In this document: in pieces, positions 10,564 through 21,900 of the stretch
Layout: each line of letters begins with the position of its first letter
Numbering within the stretch: position 1 is the first letter of the stretch
Origin: Vermamoeba vermiformis
Taxonomy: Eukaryota; Tubulinea; Echinamoebida
DNA: 47,880 nucleotides
Direction of reading: 5' to 3'
Assembly (NCBI GenBank): GCA_045837725.1
Contig: JBEWZL010000196.1
Coordinates: forward strand, 1 to 47,880
Translations under genes and position numbers: made by a program
The notes under the pieces: model-generated
The model's input: only the letters and a program-made list of their open reading frames with translations
What the model was told of the DNA's origin: nothing
The model's database searches: none

Positions 10564-10983
10564 TTTTTTTAATGTTTCTTTTGTGGCCTTCTATTGGTAA
10601 AGTAATATTAAACACAAACTCGTTTTACTCTTCGTTTTGTTCTGTGGACGTGTCATTTTTCGTTTTTGTTTTTCGTCCACCAGAAATAATGGTTTGCGAA
10701 AGGGAACTTCCGCAACACCATTACGTGATTAGTATGAAAATGCGATTAACAAGAAGAGTACAGATATGAGTTTAGGCGGAAGATGGAGATATTTAAATTA
10801 TTAAAGTGCGGATGAGGAATACTCAAGCTAAAAGTACGTCAATATATAAACATACTTACAATATATCATAGGATTAATTAATACGCTTAAATCGGTCCTC
10901 AATCTGCCAAAACGAAAAATTGGAAATTTAAATTAATTTATTAGTTCTAAACGGCCCGATAAAATACACTATAATTAGAAACA
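10564..10983. other. intergenic, AT-rich
   Basis: About 420 bases with no supported exon. A GC-poor stretch with repeated ATTTAAAT-like words lies at 10790-10940. It may hold the promoter of the four-span gene. Confidence 0.35.
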
Positions 10984-11381
10984 TTATTTCTTATTCTTTT
11001 GTTGTGGAGGAGGGGGTGGTGGCGGTGAGTTTTCAACTTTTTGTGGAATTACTCGAGGCGGTTCTAGGACATCAAATCCATCTTTGCCGCTCGTAAGATT
11101 TAACATACGAGGTGGGGGCGGATGAAGCACTACGATAATAATCATTAGACAAACCGTTCTATTATTTTTTGCGCATCCCACGGCCGTTGAACATTAAATT
11201 CGTTACTTACCGCTGGCCACGGAATTATCATTATTATCAGCCATGTTGTAGTTGACAGCAAAGTATAAGCAATATAATTGACGGCAGCACGTGCGGTTTT
11301 AATGGCTGTCCAAACCGTTTCGTTCCCAAAAAAATTATTTCTGCAATTCCAGTTCCTTTGCGAAGGCATCCGCGACGCCAT
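10984..11381 (-). CDS. possible small membrane protein with Pro-rich tail, or displaced 3' end of the upstream gene
   Basis: The frame from 11381 to 11211 has a hydrophobic helix (YIAYTLLSTTTWLIIMIIPW) and ends at a good GTAAGT donor (11205-11210). A second stretch, 11129-10984, encodes a Pro-rich basic tail with a run of seven prolines and ends KNKK. Their phases do not agree. The first stretch overlaps the last exon of the 11335-13870 gene in another frame. One added base near 11338 would make it that gene's C-terminal membrane anchor, so the two may be one gene and the overlap may reflect an indel in the A-rich run. Confidence 0.35.
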
Positions 11382-13870
11382 CAATGTGCTTTACTCGTCT
11401 ATAATTTCTATATTAGCGCCACCGAGATGAAGACGATCTTCCAGCATGCTACTTACTCGTAAAGAGACCGCAACTCTGCAAGTGCCTCATCCACAGACTC
11501 CAATGGAGTCTCACTCCGCTGTTGGAGCTCGTTGCCTGGAATAATAGTTAATACCTAATATACAATACTAGTTACTAGTTACGTACGTTGTTGCTCTTGA
11601 AGTGTCAGCTGTTGTGGCTCTGTCGGCGGATCAACAAGTGTTGCGTAGCCATCTTCGCCAAGCAGTGCTTGAATGCCGGCACGTAGTAGTATTACCACCT
11701 CGACATTGGGTGGCAGTGGTAGTTTAGGGCTTCCATGAGCAACGTGTATATGCTCGTGGTACTTCGTTACCGAATTGATGGTTTTCTCATCGTTTTGAGG
11801 GTCGTATTTGCCGTCCTTATCGAACAACAGATCTCGCTTAATGGTGCTGTGAGATTGAGCCAAATAAACGAACGTGATCTTAATATTTTGTCCTTCGGGC
11901 ATGCAACGTATTTCTTCGTTCTGTCAACGAAATTAGAAAAAGGCTTAAAATGGCAGTTACCTTGCTGAGGGTTAGGAACGGACACTTGGCGATCTCTTTT
12001 TTCAATTTCTTGATCGATAAATCTTGCGCGCCTGACTTCGCTTGAAAACACAGCAGAGCGTCGACGAATTTAAACATGCAATCAGGCGACCTTGATTTGT
12101 CGACAGGGAGGATTGTTCTGTACTTATCGAGCTTTTCGTACAACGCAGGCCAGTCTTTCGGGTTCATCGTCTTCTGTGGAGGAGTTTCGCGGGTACGACT
12201 TGCAGCCCACGATTTGAGGTTTTCAAGAGCAAGCGTTTTACCGCGTCTCTTCACTTGCGGCACGATCTGAGGTGACAGGGCCAAATTCGAGGATACGTCG
12301 GCCACAAATGAGCCTTTCAAAAAGCACCAACGTTCTCCCAGTGGGGTTGGACCTTTGAAATTGGTCATAGCGCGGGCTATTGCCTTCTCTAATTCGAGCC
12401 ATTTGATGTTGTCAGCTCGCAGCAGTGTAAAGACATCAAACCGGCGAAAGTCCTTTTCAAATTCTTTCTTCAAAATGTCTATGGCACGAACGGAGAACGG
12501 CAATTTGTCATTAATCTTTGGTACTCTTGAGGATCCATATTTGTTGGGCGAGGTAATCGACTAGTTCACGTTAGCAATTGTCATTTAACGGCTGCTTATT
12601 TGAGTACTTACAATTGTCTCAGGCTCCTTGATACCTTTTTCTTCGCCTTTAGAGTCCTTTCGTCCCTTTGACGAGAAGCTAACGTCAAATCCGAGCATGG
12701 AAGCTCCATCAACAACCGTTAGTTTTGACGAAGGCAGCTTGTCCGTGGAATATATTTGTGCTTCGACCAAGTTGAACAAAGTGAAGTAGTACCCTCTGAA
12801 GCGTGCGTAATGCGGCTTCTTCCATAGCGCTAGGGTGTCGAGCAACGCAAGTTCTGAAAGTTCAATCCATTCGGGTTGTGACTGCTCCAGTAGTGCAGGT
12901 ACACCATAACAAGTTTTACAGTACTCAGGCACGACCTTATAGCCGAATTTATCATCGTGGTTTCTAGAAAAGGAAATGCGTAAGTACGGAACATTGTACT
13001 CGACTACAGTACTTACTTTAACGGCTGCAACAGTCTTGGCAACACAAGATTGCGCACCTTAATATTGAGACTCTTCTCGATTAAATGTGATTGTAGTCCA
13101 TACAACGGTTCAGCAAAGACGATCAAGCTGTGCTTGCTCCGCTTGAGTTCTTGAATCAACGAATTAAACGGACTGGACTCCTTGGCTGGATCTTCGTTAC
13201 CGCATTGAACGATGAATATTCGCGACTCATCTCCTTTCGTTAGGGCTTTGACAGCAGCTGAGTTGATGTTTGTTTTGTCCACAACTGTGATGCGTTGCTT
13301 CAGCAGATCAAAATTTTCAACATAAGATTTGAATTCATTTCGTTGTTGCTCGTTATCGAAGACAGCATCGTCAATCGTATTCGAACTTGACAGATGCGCC
13401 AATAAATATTTCAGATAGCTGGCAGTCATTCCAGGTTGAAAATTAAAGACGCAGCGATCCACGTACTTGGGATGTGGTGCTCTCGTTCGCGCATATTGCT
13501 TTGCCCATATGCAAATAAGAATATTGATTGCAGTTTCCGCATTTTGGTCGAATTGCATGGCTAAAAAGTGAGTCAGCTGGATCTAGGGTTCGGAAATTTG
13601 GCAAATTGTCAAAATATTCTGCGCAAAGTTAAATAGGCGCATTAAGCTACATGCCTAAATGGTCTTCATCTGTGAGTGTTACGAATTTGACCGACAAGTT
13701 CTTCTTCGGTTGTTGTTTGTGCTCAGTTCTGCTACAAAAAATGCAATCAATTTCAAGTCGCCGTTGTTTTGGTTTTATTTGAATATTACTTACGTACTTA
13801 ATATCGATCGCGGATTTGGTTCACTGCTGCCGTTACTTTCATAAATAATGTTTGAGATCGAGGACAGCAT
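11335..13870 (-). CDS. unrecognised 706-residue protein, candidate nuclease-like core
   Basis: Eight exons join in phase throughout: 13870-13794, 13731-13683, 13582-13017, 12963-12612, 12560-11961, 11920-11587, 11535-11457 and 11398-11335. The middle has a beta-rich segment (RIFIVQCGNED, then HSLIVFAEPLYG) and an acidic/Lys-rich low-complexity patch. Exon 5 has a stretch with SRSPD then VDALLCFQAKSG. The D-x(n)-Q-x-K spacing resembles restriction-endonuclease-like folds, as in Crinkler/RHS-type fungal proteins, but this is only a visual hint. There is no signal peptide. The C terminus is a charged helix. The last exon overlaps a membrane-helix frame (see 10984-11381). No certain family; the exon structure itself is firm. 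Confidence 0.7.
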
Positions 13871-14076
13871 GATTGAAGCGCTTGGTTAGATTATACTACT
13901 AACGCCTGGAGTATTGATCAAAGAAGTGAGAGATAAAGATACGGTTTGTCCTTTGAGGACCTGTGTTAGTAACAAGCAAAAGACGAAAAAAAAACCGCGC
14001 TTTTTTCCTTGCGAAATATTTCTGCCTGGAGTTAATTAATTTGCGCAATAATTTCATTTATTATTAAAGGATATAA

Positions 14077-16079
14077 TTAAGCGCAGTTTTGTTGGTTAGC
14101 AGGAGCCAAACCGATCTGTGCGTTATCAATGTCGTGGACGACGTAAGCAGCCTGCATGAATTGAGCACCGAGAATCAACATATCTCCACCGCTTGAAACA
14201 CCGAGGCAATATTGCGAAGCACCAGTGCCTAATTAGGAAAAATTGGATCAGATTCAGATCAAAAAAGACTCTTTCGAAACAATTTAACGTACCCTTATAC
14301 AAATAGGTATTAGGTCTCATAGGAATGTTTTGGGGATTGTTGCTGAACACAAAGCTCAAAGTGGGCAAAGCTCCGACTTGATCGGATGTGAGGGAAACAC
14401 ATTGACCGTTCTTGAAGGTAATAATCAATAATCATCAGTCATATATATATATATATATATAGCACTTACAACGAGATTTTGAGCAGCATCTTGCAAAGAG
14501 CTAGGGCAAGCTTGAATAAATGTAGTTCCGAAGTTTTGGTACGCGGCATCCGGGAGCAAAATTCTAGCCGCATGTTAATATGTCGTAAATTATTATATGT
14601 GCTTATGATAGTACTTGCCTAGTAGTACCACTGTCGAGAATACCATTGCCCAAAGCACTGTTGATGCTGGTACCAGAAACGAGCAGATCCGCCATTACAA
14701 TTCCGTAACTAACAATTTAAATTCCTTAGTAACCACTCACAACAACACTAATATATATTATACGACTAAGATACTATATTATAAGGTTTTGATACTTACA
14801 ATTGGCCAGCTTGAGAATTGGGCATGTAGTTCATCGATCCAAGATACATGTTCTTATCAACGCCACCCTGAGGTATAAATATGGTCAATAGAATGAATAT
14901 ATAATGCCGTATTATTTATTATAATTACCAAGGTTAAAGTGCCGCTGTTAGGACCCAAGCAGATCGAAAAAATGTTCTTATAGTAGCCTGCATTGACGAA
15001 GGCTTCGAAGACAGGGACGGCTTGAACGGAGCTCAAAGCTTGATAGGACAAGCCCAAAATACCGTCGATCTTATTAGGAACATCACTAGCAAGGTTACAA
15101 GAACGTTAGTTAAGTTGTTGGCGCGGATGTACCCTTCAAAAATTTAAATCTTTTGGTAATCAGTAGTAATAATATTTAACGTACCCAAAATGAGTATTTT
15201 TCTCGTAGTTAATATTTCCGAAAGCAACAACAGTGCTAACACCCGCTAAAGTCACGTTATCAGTGTACATAACGCCAGAGACTTCGCAGATCTCGTTGGG
15301 GTGGCCTTTAACGCAAGTTTCATATTTATCGTCAAAACCGCACATATTACCATCTATATAATGTAATGTCAATAAAAGTTTTGCAATGTGATACAAGGAC
15401 TCGGATTCGCTTTAAAAAGATGTTTTACAAGTACGTACTTGCAGAACCGCATTGATAGTTAGGATCATCGTATGAAATTGGATTAGCGGTGGAGGACAAA
15501 GCAGGGTTATAAGGTTTGTTAGGGCCAGGCCATTCAGAGCAGCCTTGACATCCAACAGCAGGAACGAGCAGATCTGAGCTTCTGTAACCATAAGAAGTAT
15601 GATTAATATCAAGGATATATGTACTTGATATATTATGTATTACCCAGTGTCCATAAGCACGTTGAAGGTTTGACCAGGAGTGCCTATCTTGACAGTCAAG
15701 TAATAGAAATCAAGAGTGTTGATATCACCACCAACAGTAACATCCTAATAATAATTATTAATCTATCTTAAGGTCGTTATTTTGACGGTGAAAGAGCCGA
15801 GGAACTTTCGATCCCAGCTGACCTTCGATATTTATTGTTATGTTTAGCAAATAATCATAAATAAAATATTTTAATATTAAAATTAGCTTGTGCAAGCAGA
15901 ATTAAACTCTATCTATTGGGTGGCAGCATTTATAGAAAAGTTAACTGCAGGACGACAGATTGACCACAGAAAAATTTTCTTACCTTGCTCATTTTGCCGA
16001 GCTTGATGTTGCGGAAGGCTAGAGCATCAAGTGAAAGAGACAGCAAAATTAGTACTGCAAATAAAGTGCGGTGTTGCAT
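14077..16079 (-). CDS. secreted pepsin-like aspartic protease
   Basis: Ten exons (16079-15984, 15744-15644, 15581-15439, 15353-15185, 15085-14929, 14867-14800, 14708-14619, 14563-14470, 14410-14293, 14228-14077) sum to 395 residues and are all in phase. A signal peptide (residues 1-21) is followed by the first active-site loop, MDTGSSDL, split by an intron. There is a flap region, several Cys in likely disulfides, and the second active site LDSGTT in exon 7. This A1-family enzyme should cut proteins outside the cell or in the vacuole, and would suit a saprotrophic fungus. The intron after exon 7 uses a GC donor (AG|GCAAGT) whose removal keeps Arg and the frame. Regulation is not evident; the start lies 413 bases from the divergent NACHT gene. 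Confidence 0.92.
14441..14461. repeat. (AT)n microsatellite in a protease intron
   Basis: About ten AT units lie in the intron between exons 8 and 9 of the aspartic protease gene. It is likely to vary in length between strains. Confidence 0.8.
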
Positions 16080-16491
16080 TGTGTCGCTGTCTTTTTAAAA
16101 AATAATCTTCAAGCCCTCTAACCCTCTATTCCATCTTCCTCACAATATTTTATACCTATCACATTCGAGGTATAATTGATGATTCATGAGTATGCGATGT
16201 CGCTTGAAGGCAAGGTTGGTCCTCTGCGATCAAAACGAATCCACCTTGTTTTTGGTGACAAAGCTGTTTAACGGACTATCACTCCTGGACGTTTAAGGGA
16301 GTATAAAGAGGGCGTTGGATGTTCTTAGCTCAGCCTCTTTCGATGATAATAATATTAATTTTGTGGAAGCGCGTATTTTATCATTATTACGCCTCGTGTT
16401 TATCCACAAACACATCAGTCCCTAGCATTGTACATATGGCCTAGTTGCCAACGAATTTATTTATTTGTAGCTGAGAAACAGCGAATCCACA
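16080..16491. promoter_or_regulatory. divergent promoter region between protease and NACHT genes
   Basis: The 412-base gap separates two outward-facing start codons, so it should hold both promoters. Pyrimidine-rich stretches lie near 16110-16140 and AT-rich stretches near 16340-16400. No defined operator is recognised. Confidence 0.45.
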
Positions 16492-18597
16492 ATGACCGAT
16501 TCAGCTCGATCGGACCAAGACCATCGCAAAATATATCAGCAATTTGTTGATAATTATTTTAGTCGAGCGCATTTGCTTAATCGTGCTTTTTCATTGAAAC
16601 AAGAGCCCTCAGTGGTGCTGAGACGGATTTCAGAAGAAAAGATCGAGATCGCGTTTGATGAATTTGAAATCGAGGTAAAAAATGTTATTTTATTATTTAG
16701 GAATTATTTACAGATTTATATAGATTAATCTTGATTTTTAAATGACACGGAAATAATTTCCGTCACCGGTTTAATTTTCCCAGCCATTACGCATTTTGCT
16801 TAATAATAAAAATTAGAAAAATATTTACGTATGACTTTTATGAATTATGGTAGTGCTTTTACCATTATATACCAATAATTGCTCATCATTGCAAATAAAT
16901 TGTTTTTTTGAAATTACAGCAACATTACCATTACCTTTAATATTTAATTAAGTCTTGATATTAATCCGGATTTTTTTGCAGTATGGAGGCCGGCGTGAAT
17001 CTTTTTACGAAGAGCTGAACCTCGAAACAACAGTGAACGTCCAAGACATATTTATGGGACGAGACTGCTTCCACTTTGCGTTGATCGGTGATTCAGGTCA
17101 AGGCAAGACATGCTTATTAAAGCATTTGTGTTGGAAAGTTAACGTGCAGCAAGATCTGCTCGTCAAGTTTTTAAAAGAAGATCCGAGCACGTACTACTGG
17201 AACGTCGAGGGCTTAAGCGATGATGAACCCGTTCCCGATCCATCGCAGTCATATCACTTAGGTCTATATTTACATGCACAAGATCTATGGTTGGCGCTGA
17301 AAGACACTGCTGATCGGTCGTCACCAGATGCGATCTTCAACGCACTCGCTGACGCAGCTGTACGAACGTGCAGAACGGTCAAATTGCACCAAGACCGCGT
17401 GGACAAGACTGACAGTGTCGTTGACTATGCGGACTTCAAAGAGACGTTGTTGCATCTCATAAAAACGTCGCGTTTGATCTTGTTGGTGGATGGGCTCGAA
17501 GACGTCAGAACAATCTCACGATCACCGCTGCTGTACTTCTTGCTGAACATCAAGACCAAGTTGCCGTTGTTGTTCCGTGTCATTATGGCTTGCAGACCTG
17601 TCACACTGTTCCGTCAAAATCCTCCAGAAGACTTTATTTATTTGTACATGCACAGCGTGGCTTCAATGACTGAAAAAGAACGCGAACCACTGCTAGAGAA
17701 CATTTTGACGAGAATTATACGCGATCCATCGGAGATTAAAGAGACACAACCGCCACTCACACCGCGATCAAGATCTGGATCGGATCAGAACGCGACCGAG
17801 TACCAAAACCCACCTCACGATCCACTGCCATCGACTAGTGAAATCAACAAAGTCTTCGATCCACGACGACCTCTACGGCGGCAGAAGATTCTACGATATT
17901 TAAGCAGTCCGGCAATGATGGCAATCCTGGCGTCGATGCATGCAAACAACATTGAAATTTCATCGTGTTTGTACCAATTCTACCAACAGATCATGCAGCT
18001 GCACGATGACGTGTCAACTTCACTGCCGCCAGTGTCGATCTTGCCCAACACGACCCTCTACGACTTGGAAGTGAGCATTGACGAGCGATTAATGCAAAAA
18101 TTGTGCGCGCTCGTTGGTTTCATGTACCAGTGCTTGTTGCCGTACACTTGGCTCTCGGACTTTTCAATCGCCAAAGAAGTTGTCAAACTGTTGCAGATCA
18201 TTGTGAAGAACCATCAAGCGACTCTAGCACAGCAATTGAAGAGCGATGGGCCAGAACATGCAGCAGACCCTGCCCACATCTCAATCGCAATTGAGTGGCA
18301 TCCACTGTTGCAAGCCTTTGCTGTGCACGATGTGTTGAAGTCACCTGATAAGGCCGCAAGATTTATTTGGGACCGCGTCATTACTCGATTAGGTAAGTTC
18401 CCTTGGGCTCCAGATAATACCAAGTATAATTATATACTATCATTTACCCGTATCTCGGCACCAGCCTCTAAAATTATTATATAACACCCCACTTTTTTTT
18501 TTTTTTTATTTTTTTGGAGAACCTTGGTTGGGAAAAAGGGGCCCCTTTTTTTTTTTTTTTGGTAAAAAAATACCCCTTAAAAATTTTTTTTTTTTTT

Positions 18598-18635
<38 letters not shown>

Positions 18636-18694
18636 CTCCTTTTTTTTTTCCCCCACCCCGCCAAAGAAAAAAAAAAGGGGGGGGCCCCCAAAAA

Positions 18695-18730
<36 letters not shown>

Positions 18731-18807
18731 CTCACAACAAAAAAAAAAGAAAAAAGGGGGGGGGGGACCCCCCCCCCCCCCCCCCCCCCCCCCTCCCCCC
18801 CCCCCCG

Positions 18808-18880
<73 letters not shown>

Positions 18881-18895
18881 GGGGAGGAAGGGCCC

Positions 18896-18977
<82 letters not shown>

Positions 18978-21900
18978 CCCCCCCAAAAAAAAAAAATAAT
19001 AAATTTACTAATATTATCGTCATTTTGTAGTTTCGAGCGGTGTTTGCAAGTGCCACACATTGGACGATGAAGTTGAAATTACTTTTGTTGATAGCTCCCT
19101 CGCGCAATTCTTGTCTGCGAACTTTTTGAGCGACGATGAATTTTCAAGACCGATCTTACACTGCTTTGAGCAGATCTAGTAAGTACTGCACGAGCTCGTT
19201 CTTGATCCAATTTTATTAACTCGTTTATTAGTCATAATCCTCATATTCCGCCAATATTCTTATGGCAAGAGGAGAACTACATTACGACCAAGAACTGGAC
19301 GCTAGTATACGAAGTGATGACGTCTCGTAAAGGATTTTTATGGATCGCGAACAAAGTGCTCGATCCGAGTTACAAATCGTTACTTGAGTGGCTTACCGAC
19401 ATTACACGCAACGGAGGCTACGATACCGATGACTTAGGTCTCATTAGATTCAACTTATTGTTGAAAATGTTTGCCTTGCAAGAAGAAGAACGATTGTTAT
19501 TGAAGGTAACTCCTCGTTACTTTTTCCGTTACAAAAATTTATCAATTTTATTTTCATTGAACGGAAACTAATACGGTTTCAACAGCAACCTTGTCATGAA
19601 GTTAAAATCGACAACCACACGCTAATAGTAGAGCTCAAAGAACAATTCGGATTGGCATTCCTTTCAGTTCTAAATGACAGTAGCTCAGCTGTCGCGCTTA
19701 TTGAGCCAGCGCCTGCGTGCTCGTTGAGTTGTTTTAGCAAAAATGTTATTAACAACATCCTCGACAAGTGCGTGGACTTGTTGCGCAGATCTAACGCGTT
19801 CATCATTACTGACCTGTTATTGCGCTTTGCTGACTACGGCCATATTACGGATGGAGTTCTTGGAAAAATCATGTAAGATAGCACTCTTATTATATTTCAT
19901 TACTAATGTTTGTGCAGTACTATTGTAACAGAAGAGATCTCGAGGAATCAATCAAAGAGACCCGCGCTGAAATTCTTGGCGAATTACGATCAGAAATTCT
20001 TTGATAAGCGACAGAGACATATCGGCCTTATTATTTCGAGCCTAGGTGCTCTTATCGAGAAAGATCTAGATTCGGAAACCATTGAAGAAGCTGCTCATGC
20101 ACTGACGCAGTTGGCTAATAGATCTTTAGAGGCTATTAAAGCCGATAAGAAACAACGAGAGGCTATTATACCAGCCACTGGTGCACCAGGTACAAATTAT
20201 TGCCGAGTTAGCTCGCCGCATCCGATCTAACTTTTTTTTATTCAGACATTAGGGATCATCTTCCTATACTCTTTACTGAAGAAGAGTGGTGCATGATTGT
20301 AAATAGCGCAATTACTCTGCTAATTGATTTGGTCGACATGGACTTCCATTTAAAGTAAGTACAAATTTTGGCTGTCAAAAATCATCGCTTGTACATTAGT
20401 TGACCAACGATTATTATTTAGTATGAATAATAGTAAGGAAATAGCCAACGAGTTTGAACAAAAATGTCGTGTATTTCAATGCCAAAACTTGCCGATGATT
20501 ATTTCGTTCTTCGAAGAGCCGAGCTGCAGTGCGCGGTTAATGGGCTTTGCTTTGCTGGGTACCACCAAGAAGTCGAATTTGGTCGATAGAGATATCGAAG
20601 ACAAAGAAATAGCTGCTCAACTGACACTTTTGAAGCTCATTGCCCCGCATTACTCTTCAGATCGAGCCTTATCTCTTGGTACGAAAAGTTTTTTCATTTT
20701 TTTGTCCGCGGAAAAAGCTAATTTTGCCCTAGATATTACTACCGACGACCCTATCGTGCAATGTGTATCTATGGTCCTAATGGAGACCTTGGGCGAAGCT
20801 GCGTCTATTCTTGTCCCGGATGTGCAAGACCTGATTAAGTCAAAGCTAGATCTTCTTACCCAAATCACTAAGTATGCTACAGACTAAATTCTAAATACTA
20901 CTTGGCACTAATAATGTTTGCAGATGGCTATGGCGGAGATTGGCGCCAGAGCACCGCGAAAAAATCTTCGCCGAGTGCTCGAAGAACACGAATAGATTCG
21001 TCAGACGCGACGTTATCCGACTAAGCGCAAACGATGAATACATTCTGCGTGAAAACTTGACTCAAGGCGAGATTGCTGCGGTCTTTGAAGCCACTTGGAA
21101 CTATCGGGAAGAACCTATTGTGCACAAGGAGTGCTTCACTTTCTTCGGTAACTTGAGCAAATACGCTGCGAAGGTGGAACAAAAAGAGAAGTGCATGGAG
21201 CTCATTGCCAAGTTGCTGGACAAGTATGGCTTGGCGAACTACCTCTTCAGCGACTCTTTACTGCGGATCACGAGCGAGTTGGTCGAGGCTAACAAAGACA
21301 ACGAGGCTCATAAGGCAGTCATTATGGACGTTATCAACAAGCGCAACATCAAGAAGATGATAACTGGATTCTTGAGTGGTCCGATGAGTGCCGCAAAGAG
21401 AAAATTATGGTTCGGAAATGTTCTTGGAATTGAACTCCTTGCCCAGCTGATCGCGATCGGTGAGTTAACCAAACTCTTCGCCAGAGATGTTCTAACGCTA
21501 TTTTTAGATACTGAAGAGATTAAAGAGTTCTTGGGATATTTGAACTCGAAGTTCCCTGAGTTGCGTCGCGCTGCAGTGGAAGTTTTAAAACGTGCGAGAT
21601 CCGCGCAAGTGTTCCAGATCATAAACAAGTGCGTCGAAATGATGATGAAAGAAGAAGACTACTTTGCTCAAAGAAGCATTGTCGTATTGTTGGGTATTTT
21701 GGGACGAAGGAAGAAAGCTGAGGTATGTTTACTAAGTTAAAAATATAGATCTAACTCCACACTTAGATCCAACAACGCGTTGTGGACGAGATGCTCAAGA
21801 TTCTCGAGTTGGCTAAAGAACCTCTTAAGCAAGAAATTGCATTAAGTGTTATTATGACCATTGGCCCCGTTATTAGTAGCAACATTGCCATTCGAACAAA

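Noticed and set aside
18506-19107. Long frames of poly-Phe, poly-Lys, poly-Pro and poly-Gly on both strands
   Set aside because: They come only from the homopolymer block in an intron.
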